A stretch of 64,000 nucleotides of DNA from Acinetobacter sp. 10FS3-1 (GTDB lineage Bacteria; Pseudomonadota; Gammaproteobacteria; Pseudomonadales; Moraxellaceae). The stretch covers positions 124,001 through 188,000 of the forward strand of contig NZ_CP039144.1 of the NCBI RefSeq assembly GCF_013343215.1, in the 5' to 3' direction. This document shows, piece after piece, positions 42,961 to 50,973 of this stretch. Below the pieces are notes generated by a model. That model had not been told where the DNA came from and searched no databases. It saw nothing but the letters and a program-made list of their open reading frames with translations. The position numbers and the translations under genes are program-made. The first letter of the stretch is position 1; every line of letters begins with the position of its first letter.

Positions 42961-43386
42961 ATGTCACATTTAGTTCAAAACAACGCTTACAAAGCTGCTC
43001 AAATAAAGGGTCTAGTTTCTTTCATTGCTGACTTAAACGCGCAAGGCGTTGAAGTTCAAGCTGTTGAATATTTCGTAAAGAGCACACAGGTAAACAACGA
43101 CCTTTTTAAAATTCTAAACGCTATTTTACAGAATCCGGCTGACAAAGAAGGCTTCCTTGTTTACTTCGACAAAAATTTCCCAGACTTCCAAATTTCCCAA
43201 CGAATCTGCTTCAACGGTGAGTATTCCGATAATCCTTTAGAGGTGTTAGGTGAATACGAATATGACTATGAAAAGGTTCCGGGCAATCGTGAAGATACAA
43301 TTTACCAACCTTTCCTTGAAGCGGTTATGGACGCTAATACGCGCTATGAAGATTTAGTGTTAGACATTCTTGCTGAATTGCCATAA
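42961..43386 (+). CDS. Acidic hypothetical protein behind leader copy 15, 141 aa
   Basis: ATG 42961. Acidic soluble protein (EYEYDYEKVPGNREDT), unrecognised. First of a two-gene unit with 43399. Confidence 0.75.
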   Translation: MSHLVQNNAYKAAQIKGLVSFIADLNAQGVEVQAVEYFVKSTQVNNDLFKILNAILQNPADKEGFLVYFDKNFPDFQISQRICFNGEYSDNPLEVLGEYEYDYEKVPGNREDTIYQPFLEAVMDANTRYEDLVLDILAELP

Positions 43387-43398
43387 GGGATAGCTGAC

Positions 43399-43851
43399 AT
43401 GACTAATAAGACTTTTAAACTGATTGTTTCTCAGATCACTTTTGACAGTGCAGACGACCTGATTGATGCAGTAGTTCGACTGGATAATGTTCGCCTGTAC
43501 CAGACAAACAAGCCATACGAGGACCCAGACCAAATAGACGTATTAGACGGCAATGATATGGGTTCTGGTGAATGTTTATGCCTTTCCTATGACAGACAAG
43601 ACCGTACTCTTGATATTACAGGTAATGGTGGTGTATGTGCCGTGATGATTCAGGAAAAAGGCTTTACAGCCGGTGATCTTGTGCTAGGTATGAGCCACCA
43701 GTTTGATTTTCTTGAATCTCTTAAATCGTATAGCTATAACCAACCAGACATAACGGTAACGGTTCAAGTGCTTGAGGATGGCAAGCAGACTGACGAGCGA
43801 ACCATTTTGCTCCGTGATTATCAGTCTAAATTCTTCGCTGACGAAGTTTAA
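43399..43851 (+). CDS. Acidic hypothetical protein, 150 aa
   Basis: AAGGGA precedes ATG 43399, 12 bases after the previous stop, so co-transcribed. Beta-rich, acidic, soluble (YEDPDQIDVLDGNDMGSGE). Function unknown. Confidence 0.72.
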   Translation: MTNKTFKLIVSQITFDSADDLIDAVVRLDNVRLYQTNKPYEDPDQIDVLDGNDMGSGECLCLSYDRQDRTLDITGNGGVCAVMIQEKGFTAGDLVLGMSHQFDFLESLKSYSYNQPDITVTVQVLEDGKQTDERTILLRDYQSKFFADEV

Positions 43852-43856
43852 CTTTA

Positions 43857-43890
43857 ACCCGCTTGCCCCGCTTCGGTGGGGCGGTTTTTT
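43857..43890 (+). terminator. Rho-independent terminator
   Basis: GCCCCGC-TTC-GGTGGGGC stem with outer CCGC/GCGG and T-run. Confidence 0.85.
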
Positions 43891-43907
43891 GCCGAGCCTG
43901 GGAACCA

Positions 43908-43940
43908 GGTAGGCGTTAGATTTTTTAAATAAAAAAAATG
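43908..43940 (+). repeat. T/A-tract repeat, copy n
   Basis: GGTAGGCGTTAGATTTTTT, then AAATAAAAAAAATG, preceded by the perfect CCTGGGAACCAGG. Confidence 0.75.
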
Positions 43941-44060
43941 ATTGAATGTCCTGGTGGTTCGCCAGGTGGCTGCTGTGAATCCTAAAGGCAATGCCTTTAA
44001 CGGCGAGGGTTTGAAGTATGCTACCCTCATAAATGAGGGAACCAAAATCGCTTCTAAATA

Positions 44061-44165
44061 TTGACTTATGCCATTTTCTTTAGCTATAATTCTGTATATA
44101 CAAAGAGCACAAAGCTCACACGGATAAGCCACCGTAATAAAGGCTTAGACAAGGGTAGTTAAGAC
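44061..44165 (+). promoter_or_regulatory. Conserved promoter plus pseudoknot leader (copy 16)
   Basis: -35 TTGACT 44061-44066, -10 TATAAT 44085-44090. TGTATATACA at 44093-44102 covers the expected start site. H1 GAGC/GCTC, S1 CGG/CCG, S2 AAGCC/GGCTT. Confidence 0.85.
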
Positions 44166-44375
44166 ATGAATCAAGTTAAAAACGATTATAAAATTGGCGA
44201 TTTAGTTGTAATGGTAGACAGCATTGCAGATTCACAAGTTCACTCGATCAGTGAAACACCATGTATTCACGGTCGTACAGTGGTACTGAATGGCTACCGC
44301 TATCAAACAGGTGTGCAGTTTATTCGCCCTGCCACAGCCGAAGAACAACGCCTACAACAGCGCGTCATTCATTAA
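44166..44375 (+). CDS. Small hypothetical protein behind leader copy 16, 69 aa
   Basis: ATG 44166 after AAGGGTAGTTAAGAC. Likely a small beta-barrel fold (YKIGDLVVMVDSIAD, GRTVVLNGYRYQTGVQFIR) similar in feel to KOW/SH3-like domains, but not assignable. Terminator at 44401. Confidence 0.65.
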   Translation: MNQVKNDYKIGDLVVMVDSIADSQVHSISETPCIHGRTVVLNGYRYQTGVQFIRPATAEEQRLQQRVIH

Positions 44376-44400
44376 TTCAGGCCAGACAATATCCCACCCA

Positions 44401-44430
44401 GAACCGCAGCTTTGTCACTGCGGTTTTTTT
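44401..44430 (+). terminator. Rho-independent terminator
   Basis: AACCGCAG / CTGCGGTT stem and seven T. Confidence 0.85.
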
Positions 44431-44472
44431 GTTTTAAATCTATATATTTCAAGGGTTTTAGTTTCTTTAATA

Positions 44473-44575
44473 TTGACTTATGCCATGTTTTAACGGTATA
44501 ATTCCTATCATATAGAGCAGTAAGCTCACACCAGAAAAACCACTGGATTAAAGGTTTAGATCAGGGTAAACAGCA
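44473..44575 (+). promoter_or_regulatory. Conserved promoter plus pseudoknot leader (copy 17)
   Basis: -35 TTGACT 44473-44478, -10 TATAAT 44497-44502. S1 CCAG/CTGG and S2 AAACC/GGTTT, both compensated; H1 GAGC/GCTC. Confidence 0.85.
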
Positions 44576-45505
44576 ATGAATGCACGTTTTGAAATCTCTT
44601 CTCTTTTTGCGACTGAAACCGATGTTCGTTCAGCGTATTTCGGTACAGATTTATGGCTTAAAGCTCCTAATGGCAATCCAACTAACCTGACTGAATCTCA
44701 GTGGCTCCAAGTACGCACAGCAGCGTTTAAAGCGTGGTTTGGTGATTGGGAGTTTAACCCGGCTCAGGCTTCTAAAATCGTGGACGAAAACGGTGAGCCA
44801 CAGGTGGTATATCACGGCACACGCCACAGCTTTGAATCATTCGATCATTTATGCCTTTCTAACAATACTGGCAATGATGGTCATTACGGTGCAGGGTTCT
44901 ATTTCTCTACAGAGCAGATGGAAGCTGCAACCTATGGCGACCTTCTCTACCCTGTTTTCATCAACTTGAAAAAGCCTGTTTTCGACTGTCCAGAATGCCT
45001 AGAGCCAATCGCAGCTCAATTCGGCATTTATAAAGAATTTCTCACCGTAGACAAAGACTGGCTTGCAGATCAGATCGCAGCTAAAGACGAGCATGCAGGG
45101 CAATTGGCTCGCCTGTTTGCTCAGGGTTTGTCATACGAAAACGCATGGGATGAATTTATCGCAAATGGTGGCAACTTCCACGACAACGTATTGGACTTAA
45201 ATTGCGTGGGCGACCTATATGAAAATATTGATACGGCGATTGGCTGCTATAACATGGACTTCATCAATGAGCATTTTGGCGAGGTTCCAGAGCATGCCAA
45301 AGTTTACGGCTTTGATGAACCTGTACGCATTATCTACATGACCGACATGGGGAATTGCGGTCAGTCATTCACACATATTTCTAAAGGCTGCGGTTTTGAT
45401 GGTGTTTGGGCGAACTCAGAAGTCGTAGCCTTTGAAGCCAACCAGATCAAATCAGCGACCGGCAATAATGGTCAATTCTCAACGGATGCCAATATCTATC
45501 ACTGA
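44576..45505 (+). CDS. ADP-ribosyltransferase-like protein (polyvalent-type ART), 309 aa
   Basis: Residues about 40-130 show the pattern of ART domains found in phage and plasmid polyvalent proteins. These are FKAWFGDWE, SKIVDENGEPQVVYHGTR (NAD-binding His-Gly-Thr), and GHYGAGFYFSTEQMEAATYG. The C-terminal VVAFEANQIKSATGNNGQFS matches the strand holding the catalytic acid and the ending N-Q-I-K-S. Such enzymes transfer ADP-ribose from NAD to host proteins; in mobile elements they may protect against host defences. Here it is a single short protein rather than part of a giant polyprotein, under leader copy 17. Confidence 0.8.
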   Translation: MNARFEISSLFATETDVRSAYFGTDLWLKAPNGNPTNLTESQWLQVRTAAFKAWFGDWEFNPAQASKIVDENGEPQVVYHGTRHSFESFDHLCLSNNTGNDGHYGAGFYFSTEQMEAATYGDLLYPVFINLKKPVFDCPECLEPIAAQFGIYKEFLTVDKDWLADQIAAKDEHAGQLARLFAQGLSYENAWDEFIANGGNFHDNVLDLNCVGDLYENIDTAIGCYNMDFINEHFGEVPEHAKVYGFDEPVRIIYMTDMGNCGQSFTHISKGCGFDGVWANSEVVAFEANQIKSATGNNGQFSTDANIYH

Positions 45506-45564
45506 TAGATCAGCAGCTTTAGTCTGGGCGGCTCCACTGCCCGGATGTTAAAGCCCTGGCACAT

Positions 45565-45596
45565 GGTAGGCGTTAGGTTTTTTAAATAAAAAAATG
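45565..45596 (+). repeat. T/A-tract repeat, copy o
   Basis: GGTAGGCGTTAGGTTTTTT, then AAATAAAAAAATG. Confidence 0.72.
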
Positions 45597-45665
45597 GTTG
45601 AATATGTTTATTCTTCTTAAAGGTGTATTCCCCTTCCTTATCAATAATTTACGATAAGGCTTATA

Positions 45666-45767
45666 TTGACTTATGCCATGTTTTAGACCATAATAGAATA
45701 CATACAGAGCAGACAGCTCACCCGGATAAACCACCGGATTAAAGGTTTAAGATACAGGGTATAAAAA
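45666..45767 (+). promoter_or_regulatory. Conserved promoter plus pseudoknot leader (copy 18)
   Basis: -35 TTGACT 45666-45671, -10 CATAAT 45689-45694. S1 CCGG/CCGG, S2 AAACC/GGTTT, H1 GAGC/GCTC. Confidence 0.85.
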
Positions 45768-46304
45768 ATGAATTTTACAGACTTATCAGCACACTATCAC
45801 CAAAGCTCTAAATGCACTCAAATCAACTCAGTTCTACGCTCTTGGGTAGAAGCTAAAGCAGCTTTGGTTTGCACCGCAGAAGCCGTGACAGTGCCACACA
45901 TCAGCGAAGAAGTATCTCGCATCAACTTTGAATACACTTCATTCTTCACCCCGACAGACAGCGATCAACAAATTGCTGCCAATGGTATCTTTGTCCTGAA
46001 ACTGGACGAGCTAAACCGCCTGAGCACCGACCTGGAAAAAGCAGACTTCGTGCATGACCAGTTGAACCTTATCCAGATTGAAGCGCAAGAGAGCGTGTTT
46101 AACGCTGCTATCTGCAACTTGGAAATGACCCCTATGGAAACAGAGCTGTACAACTCTTGGGTAAGCAAGGACAGTAGCAAACGCAGCCCTCTGACAGCAT
46201 CAGAAGCTAATCCTCATGTCAAAACAATCGCCCACGGTGCGAAGGTCGGCAAGCTGCTCCGTAGCTACCTAGACGAGTTCTTTACTGCTTACGCGAGAAA
46301 ATAA
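45768..46304 (+). CDS. Hypothetical protein behind leader copy 18, 178 aa
   Basis: ATG 45768 after CAGGGTATAAAAA. Soluble helical protein, unrecognised. Followed by an unusually stable hairpin at 46314. Confidence 0.75.
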   Translation: MNFTDLSAHYHQSSKCTQINSVLRSWVEAKAALVCTAEAVTVPHISEEVSRINFEYTSFFTPTDSDQQIAANGIFVLKLDELNRLSTDLEKADFVHDQLNLIQIEAQESVFNAAICNLEMTPMETELYNSWVSKDSSKRSPLTASEANPHVKTIAHGAKVGKLLRSYLDEFFTAYARK

Positions 46305-46313
46305 TTTCTCCCA

Positions 46314-46350
46314 GACACCCCAACCGCAGCCACCCTGCGGTTGGGGTGTC
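46314..46350 (+). terminator. Very stable 16-bp hairpin without T-run
   Basis: GACACCCCAACCGCAG pairs perfectly with CTGCGGTTGGGGTGTC around a short loop. Lacking a T-run, it may block 3' exonucleases rather than terminate by itself. Confidence 0.6.
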
Positions 46351-46368
46351 CAAAGCCCGGTGAAAAGA

Positions 46369-46401
46369 GGTAGGCGTTAGGTTTTTTAAATAAAAAAAAT
46401 G
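46369..46401 (+). repeat. T/A-tract repeat, copy p
   Basis: GGTAGGCGTTAGGTTTTTT, then AAATAAAAAAAATG. Confidence 0.72.
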
Positions 46402-46472
46402 ATTGAATATTTTGACAGTATTAAAGTTGGGTTTAGGTGTAATTTACGACTATTTCTAATAGTTTAAACACA

Positions 46473-46523
46473 TTGACTTATACTACATTTTAATCATCAT
46501 TGCAGAGTAATAATCGGTATTTT
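46473..46523 (+). promoter_or_regulatory. Degenerate copy of the promoter, no leader structure
   Basis: TTGACTTATACTACATTTTA at 46473-46492; the GCCATG core has changed and no -10 or pseudoknot is clear. Confidence 0.4.
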
Positions 46524-46931
46524 ATGGACGTTGAAATTAATAAACATATATCGGATGCTTGGGTTTATTTACGCAAACACAATCAGACTATCCCGGATGA
46601 AGTTCTGGACGACTTTAAGAAGATTTTAGAGCAGCATTATACTCAACAGCAGGGTTCGGCTGATCAATTTGACCCACTACAGCTTCACCAGTATTACAAC
46701 AACGTCAAGCCTATAGACGGCGTATATCAAGCGAGTTACGCCATATTTGATCATTATGGTAATCAAACTGGCAGTATCGTCTACATGGGGCAGTATGAGT
46801 GGCGTTATCTCTTTGAAAACTTCCCGGCAGAAAAGAAGTTCTATTCAAATAACCTACCAACCAAAACCAAAGAGCAATTTGAAGCTGATGTGGAACGCAC
46901 CGGCCTAAAGCTAGACCATAAAGCATTATAA
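46524..46931 (+). CDS. Hypothetical protein, 135 aa
   Basis: ATG 46524 (MDVEINKHISDAW) rather than an in-frame TTG at 46500. Soluble, unrecognised, with a weak ribosome site, so expression may be low. Confidence 0.6.
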   Translation: MDVEINKHISDAWVYLRKHNQTIPDEVLDDFKKILEQHYTQQQGSADQFDPLQLHQYYNNVKPIDGVYQASYAIFDHYGNQTGSIVYMGQYEWRYLFENFPAEKKFYSNNLPTKTKEQFEADVERTGLKLDHKAL

Positions 46932-46935
46932 ATAA

Positions 46936-47009
46936 ATTTAGACCTATGCCACGTTTTAACCTGGCAGATCATATTGTTACCAATCAATTTTATCTAAGGC
47001 GTTATAGAC
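46936..47009 (+). promoter_or_regulatory. Degenerate copy of the promoter
   Basis: TTTAGACCTATGCCACGTTTTA resembles the conserved box with a poor -35 and no pseudoknot; AAGGCG precedes the start at 47010. Confidence 0.35.
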
Positions 47010-47594
47010 ATGAGCAACATAGAGAACAAAACCAGACCTACAATATCTGAAAGAGATAATATCGCCATGCAGCACACTCTCCAGAGTGCTATTTCTAGCG
47101 AATTTCAAGACTTCTCTTTTGAAGAAAAAGTTGCATTGGCTTCTGTGCTTTACGTGGCATTCGTAGAAGCCTTGAATACTGGTGAGCCTATTAGCCCATC
47201 CATCGACTATAAAATCACACCAGAGACTTATAATCAGTTCCTAGCGTATTCTTTAGCTAAAGATCAGGAATACAGCCAAGCCCCGCTAAAAGCATTAACC
47301 CTTCAAGAGATCAGCCACGGCGTAAATCAGATTTTTGAACGCCATATTGACTACCACAAATATCATCAAAAAAAATTGATGATCTGCAAGGCACGTATCA
47401 TCCCTTCCTTTACAGTCACAACTAAAGGTCAAGAAAATAAAGAAGTCACCGCCCTGAAAGTGAATATCTGTATTGCTCTTATCCCAGAGCTAAACAAAAT
47501 CCTAGTTGAATCAAAAGGCTCATTAAGCACAGCTTTAAAACTCACCAATCAGTTACTTAATGATGTTCAATCACCAATAAAAGATATTTTTTAA
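47010..47594 (+). CDS. Hypothetical protein, 194 aa
   Basis: ATG 47010 (MSNIENKTRPTISERD). Helical soluble protein without known motif. Behind a degenerate promoter copy; ends just before the next full module at 47613. Confidence 0.7.
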   Translation: MSNIENKTRPTISERDNIAMQHTLQSAISSEFQDFSFEEKVALASVLYVAFVEALNTGEPISPSIDYKITPETYNQFLAYSLAKDQEYSQAPLKALTLQEISHGVNQIFERHIDYHKYHQKKLMICKARIIPSFTVTTKGQENKEVTALKVNICIALIPELNKILVESKGSLSTALKLTNQLLNDVQSPIKDIF

Positions 47595-47612
47595 TCAGAA
47601 ATATACAATACA

Positions 47613-47714
47613 TTGACTTATGCCATGTTTTAAACCATAATTAAGCACATCAGGAGCAGAAAGCTCAACCAGAAAAACCACTGGATTAAAGGTTTAGAAT
47701 TGAAGGATTTTCCA
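47613..47714 (+). promoter_or_regulatory. Conserved promoter plus pseudoknot leader (copy 19)
   Basis: -35 TTGACT 47613-47618, -10 CATAAT 47636-47641. S1 CCAG/CTGG, S2 AAACC/GGTTT, H1 GAGC/GCTC, AAGGA before ATG. Confidence 0.85.
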
Positions 47715-47927
47715 ATGAATACTCAGCACCAATCACCACAATATGCAGACTTCCACATCGTTTATTACAAAAGCGGTAGTAAAGAAACCATTACTGCACG
47801 TTTGCCGAAAGAATCTGGCTACGGAATCATGCGCAAACGCGCTGCTGCAATGGCTCCGGGATTGATGGCTGCTGCGGTACATCCTGAGGATGTTCAAGCC
47901 CTCATTTTGAACACTCAAAGTCTTTAA
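47715..47927 (+). CDS. Small hypothetical protein behind leader copy 19, 70 aa
   Basis: ATG 47715 (MNTQHQSPQYADF) with GAAGGATTTTCC before it; the in-frame TTG at 47700 is part of that site. Basic, soluble. Shares its transcript with the DUF262 gene at 47982. Confidence 0.65.
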   Translation: MNTQHQSPQYADFHIVYYKSGSKETITARLPKESGYGIMRKRAAAMAPGLMAAAVHPEDVQALILNTQSL

Positions 47928-47981
47928 TAACAAGTACAACGGCGCACCCTGCTTAGGTGTGTGCCAAAAGGAATCTTGATC

Positions 47982-48632
47982 ATGGTTACTCGACAAACTA
48001 CCGCCCTAAACCTGGCAGATCGCAAGCAGCTCCACCTACGCAATCAACGCATTGCTTCTTTGATTCATCCAATCCCGAAAACTGAACACGGTATTGATGT
48101 TGAGCTACGTCAATTGCATCGTCAGCTTGAGTATTACGATAATGACTACGGCTTGACCCTGAACCCAGATTTCCAACGTGGTCATGTATGGAGCCGTGAA
48201 CAGCAGATCGCTTTTATTGAATCGTGGATTCGTGGTGCAGTAGGTGAACAGGCACGGACAATCACATTTAACTGTCCTGATTTTGCCGGTCATGACAAAG
48301 CTGCTGATAGCGATTTAGACGGCATGGTGTGTCTGGATGGTTTACAGCGTTTAACTGCGGTACTGGACTTCATAGGTGGTAAGTTCAGTGTGTTTGCCAA
48401 TCCTGACGTTGAAGAACTGAAAGATGGTCTGGATTACCAGTATTTCAACTATACGGCTTATTCAATGACGACTAAGCATCTACGCTTCCAGATTTACTAC
48501 ATGCAGAAGAAAGCCGACCTGTTGGACTACTACTTAGCGTTTAATGGTGGTGGTACTCCGCACAGCCAAGAAGAACTGACCCGGATTCGCCAGATGCGCG
48601 AAGAACTGACAAGCCAAGCATATTTATATTGA
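47982..48632 (+). CDS. DUF262 (ParB/GmrS-like) domain protein, 216 aa
   Basis: AAAAGGAATC precedes ATG 47982. Residues about 50-75 read LTLNPDFQRGHVWSREQQIAFIESWIRG, and about residues 112-125 read VCLDGLQRLTAVLDFI, the Q-R and D-G-x-Q-R motifs of the DUF262 family, which includes the GmrS half of the GmrSD restriction enzyme. No GmrD-type HNH domain is attached, so this short phage-like form may be a nucleotide-dependent regulator, or act with a missing partner. Confidence 0.8.
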   Translation: MVTRQTTALNLADRKQLHLRNQRIASLIHPIPKTEHGIDVELRQLHRQLEYYDNDYGLTLNPDFQRGHVWSREQQIAFIESWIRGAVGEQARTITFNCPDFAGHDKAADSDLDGMVCLDGLQRLTAVLDFIGGKFSVFANPDVEELKDGLDYQYFNYTAYSMTTKHLRFQIYYMQKKADLLDYYLAFNGGGTPHSQEELTRIRQMREELTSQAYLY

Positions 48633-48838
48633 TCTTCATTCATAAGAATACATATGTAGTTTACAACTAGAATTTTTAAGTTTAGGACATTAATATCCAG
48701 TTCACGGCTTGATTGTCAAAGCATACTTGGTCTTGGCCTACCAGTTTTTGCCGCATATACCAACGGCGTTAAACAAGTTTAAATGCTATTGGTTCATAAG
48801 CATCAAAGGATGATGCTTGGTTCTCAACTACATATAAT

Positions 48839-49079
48839 TCATACCAGAGGATTTGATTTATTGGCTTGTTCAGCCTTATATCGGTTAGAGCTTTGTATAG
48901 CGCGATACATGGCAAAGATTGTAGATGTAAGCATGATCAATGCTGCCACGAACATAAGGGTCTTTGGAACTAAGGCTATTTCCTGATTAGAAAAGGTGAA
49001 GATTGGAAAATGTAGCACTGAAATACCGAGACAAAGTAGGTGCTCAATTTGCTTCTGTTTGTTCTATATCCTGACGCAT
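48839..49079 (-). pseudogene. Frameshifted small membrane protein gene (copy 2)
   Basis: ATG 49079 reads MRQDIEQTEAN then a stop. Shifting frame at the AAATT near 49047 continues as IEHLLCLGISVLHFPIF, a second hydrophobic helix TLMFVAALIMLTSTIFAM and the tail YRAIQSSNRYKAEQANKSN. The tail NRYKAEQA-x-KS matches the decayed gene at 49096-49328, so these are tandem paralogs, both broken by single-base shifts. Confidence 0.55.
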
Positions 49080-49095
49080 TCATTCAACCTCGTGA

Positions 49096-49328
49096 TTATT
49101 TTGATTTACTGGCTTGTTCAGCCTTGTAGCGATTAGCCTTCCCGACCGCTACACATATTGCTGCCAAAGTCATGAGACAGGTAAATATGGAAGACGTAAA
49201 CAAGATAATTCTTTGTGCAGTTATCAGATCAAAAACTGCGCCGTTAAAGTCTTAACGATCAGCGTCTTGGTTCGCTGATTAAGTTTTGCTTCATTTTCTT
49301 CATAATTTTGCTCTGTTTCGTGGCTCAT
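49096..49328 (-). pseudogene. Frameshifted small membrane protein gene (copy 1)
   Basis: ATG 49328 gives MSHETEQNYEENEAKLNQRT, then LTAQFLI and a stop. One frame over, the sequence goes on as TAQRIILFTSSIFTCLMTLAAICVAVGKANRYKAEQASKSK. A frameshift near 49225 is the simplest explanation. Same layout as the copy to its left: acidic N-terminus, membrane helix, NRYKAEQA tail. Confidence 0.55.
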
Positions 49329-49370
49329 TCTGATACCAGTAGCCTATAATTTCGATGCACCTATTGTATA

Positions 49371-49396
49371 CTGACTTATGCCATGTTTAGATAATT
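49371..49396 (+). promoter_or_regulatory. Orphan copy of the promoter
   Basis: CTGACTTATGCCATGTTTAG with GATAAT at 49390-49395; no + strand gene follows. Confidence 0.35.
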
Positions 49397-49430
49397 AATT
49401 CTTTTAAATAAAAACTTTATTTCAGTCCAC

Positions 49431-49459
49431 AAAAAAAGCACATTAATTGTGCCTTTTTT
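49431..49459. terminator. Terminator for the - strand membrane-protein cluster
   Basis: AAAGCACA / TGTGCCTTT stem with A and T tracts on both sides; ends the unit read leftward from 51965. Confidence 0.7.
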
Positions 49460-49477
49460 TCATCAGAATAACTTTAT

Positions 49478-50017
49478 TTAGACGGATTGCTCTTTAAGAT
49501 AACGTCTATGTAGTCCAATCGCTTGAAGCAGTCCAACTGCCCCAAATATAAAACCTATAAACATCATAATATAGCTTAGGATAGACATATTATCTAAGGT
49601 ATACGGCGCATTAATAATGAATGAGCTTTGTATGACAATAAAGAATCCCAATATCAGTAGAATTACAGCTATCTTGAGGTAAGACGGCATGGAAGTGGCC
49701 TGGGGCGCAAAGTAGCTTGCACCACCTTTACCTACAACCGCTTTAACTACTGTACGAATATACCTTCCTAAAGAGATAAAGATCACCAATAACGAGATCA
49801 CCAGTGTTGCGTTAATAAAGAATGGACTAATTTTCTCCCCTGGCACAATTAAGTTACCATTGAGCACACTCATTGCACCACTTAAAAAAATCATAAAATA
49901 CGCCGTTATAGCCATAACGCTCATGGTGCGTAAATTCATTTCTGCTGAGAATAGGTACATACGTTCATTCATATTTTGCGCTGTATCAATATTTACTGAT
50001 TGGTCATGACTATTCAT
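49478..50017 (-). CDS. Polytopic membrane protein, 179 aa (paralog of 51417)
   Basis: GGGGA precedes ATG 50017. About four hydrophobic helices (near residues 32-50, 68-86, 110-130 and 145-165). The segment ITAYFMIFLSGAMSVLNG and the later YIRTVVKAVVGKG match in pattern and position the 51417 product (LLFLHGAQQLLNG, YRKIVKTVDGIS), as does the MN-S/H opening. Function unknown. Confidence 0.7.
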   Translation of the reverse strand: MNSHDQSVNIDTAQNMNERMYLFSAEMNLRTMSVMAITAYFMIFLSGAMSVLNGNLIVPGEKISPFFINATLVISLLVIFISLGRYIRTVVKAVVGKGGASYFAPQATSMPSYLKIAVILLILGFFIVIQSSFIINAPYTLDNMSILSYIMMFIGFIFGAVGLLQAIGLHRRYLKEQSV

Positions 50018-50039
50018 TCCCCAAATTCCTTATAAGTAG

Positions 50040-50357
50040 CTATTTCCAAACCAAAATACTTGCAATAGTGGCGAGTAGAAAAATAATCATACCCACAGGG
50101 CTAGACAACCCATAAAAAATTAATCCCACGAACGAAGTCACAGGCTTACCTACTTGTTCAAGTTGCGTTTCTCCATTACTTTTGCGCCCAAAGATGACCA
50201 GCAGTGGCGGTATTAATATGAAAATAAACATAATGGCTGCTTTAGCCATACGAATCTCATTTTCAGAAAATCCTTCACTTTCTAAAACAGGCCCCATCCC
50301 GAATACGGCGACAAGTCCTAGTGAAAAAATAATTAAAACACCAACGGCAAAATTCAT
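50040..50357 (-). CDS. Small membrane protein, 105 aa
   Basis: ATG 50357 (MNFAVGVLIIFSLG) has CAAGG upstream; a GTG at 50387 is less likely. Three hydrophobic helices with a short charged loop (GRKSNGETQLEQVGK). Lies 22 bases before the 49478 gene. Confidence 0.65.
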   Translation of the reverse strand: MNFAVGVLIIFSLGLVAVFGMGPVLESEGFSENEIRMAKAAIMFIFILIPPLLVIFGRKSNGETQLEQVGKPVTSFVGLIFYGLSSPVGMIIFLLATIASILVWK

Positions 50358-50464
50358 TTTTAAAACCTTGTATTGTCGTAATTCCACACAAGATAGTCAG
50401 ACATAATCTTATCTATCAAGGCTCTTTTAATCCGGTAGATTTCCGTGTTGGCATAATGCCTTTT

Positions 50465-50504
50465 TGTATATACAAATTGTTACGCAAAATATGGCATAAG
50501 TCAA
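50465..50504 (-). promoter_or_regulatory. Minus-strand copy of the promoter with palindrome
   Basis: On the - strand TTGACTTATGCCATATTTTG runs from 50504 to 50485, with TGTATATACA at 50474-50465 just downstream. It faces the membrane genes at 50357 and 50017. It is the only convincing copy of the promoter on this strand and has no pseudoknot. Confidence 0.55.
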
Positions 50505-50510
50505 TTATAG

Positions 50511-50966
50511 CTATTCGTTTTCTACATGATATATCTTGGATGATTTCACCATTTTGACCAGGGCCACTATACCAGTGATCAATGATGCCAAAAGTAAAAA
50601 GGTGATGCACCAATCCTCTAATGGTACAGGCTGAGGTTCATATCGGTCTACTAGCATGAGAATCATGACTGACCATAACAGGCTCAAAATACCGGTGAAA
50701 AACATCGAAACAAGTAGTGCACTCAATAAAAGCGGTTGAATCGGCTGTGGCCTATGATATTGGCTACAGTCCTGGTACATGGTTGAGAACAGGTTATAGA
50801 AATATGTCAGAATTATCCCCACTAGAATCAAAAGAAATACGATCTGGATTGGCCTATAAGAACCATTGGCAGACGTAATAATGGAATACATCATTGGAAT
50901 TGCCCCCAACACCATTGATGTATATGCCAAGTAGTGAGCGGAACCGACATAAGCCCTTTTGTTCAT
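50511..50966 (-). CDS. Four-helix membrane protein, 151 aa (paralog of 50974)
   Basis: Four hydrophobic segments (about residues 12-30, 40-58, 78-102, 118-138). The N-terminal AYVGSAHYLAYTSMVLGA parallels GYLGSAPHLAFTSILIGS in the gene immediately upstream (50974), 7 bases away, indicating a tandem duplication with strong divergence. Role unknown. Confidence 0.7.
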   Translation of the reverse strand: MNKRAYVGSAHYLAYTSMVLGAIPMMYSIITSANGSYRPIQIVFLLILVGIILTYFYNLFSTMYQDCSQYHRPQPIQPLLLSALLVSMFFTGILSLLWSVMILMLVDRYEPQPVPLEDWCITFLLLASLITGIVALVKMVKSSKIYHVENE

Positions 50967-50973
50967 AGATTCT

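Noticed and set aside
48783..48986. 67-codon + strand frame
   Set aside because: It is antisense to a decayed membrane gene whose - strand translation makes sense; the + strand product does not.
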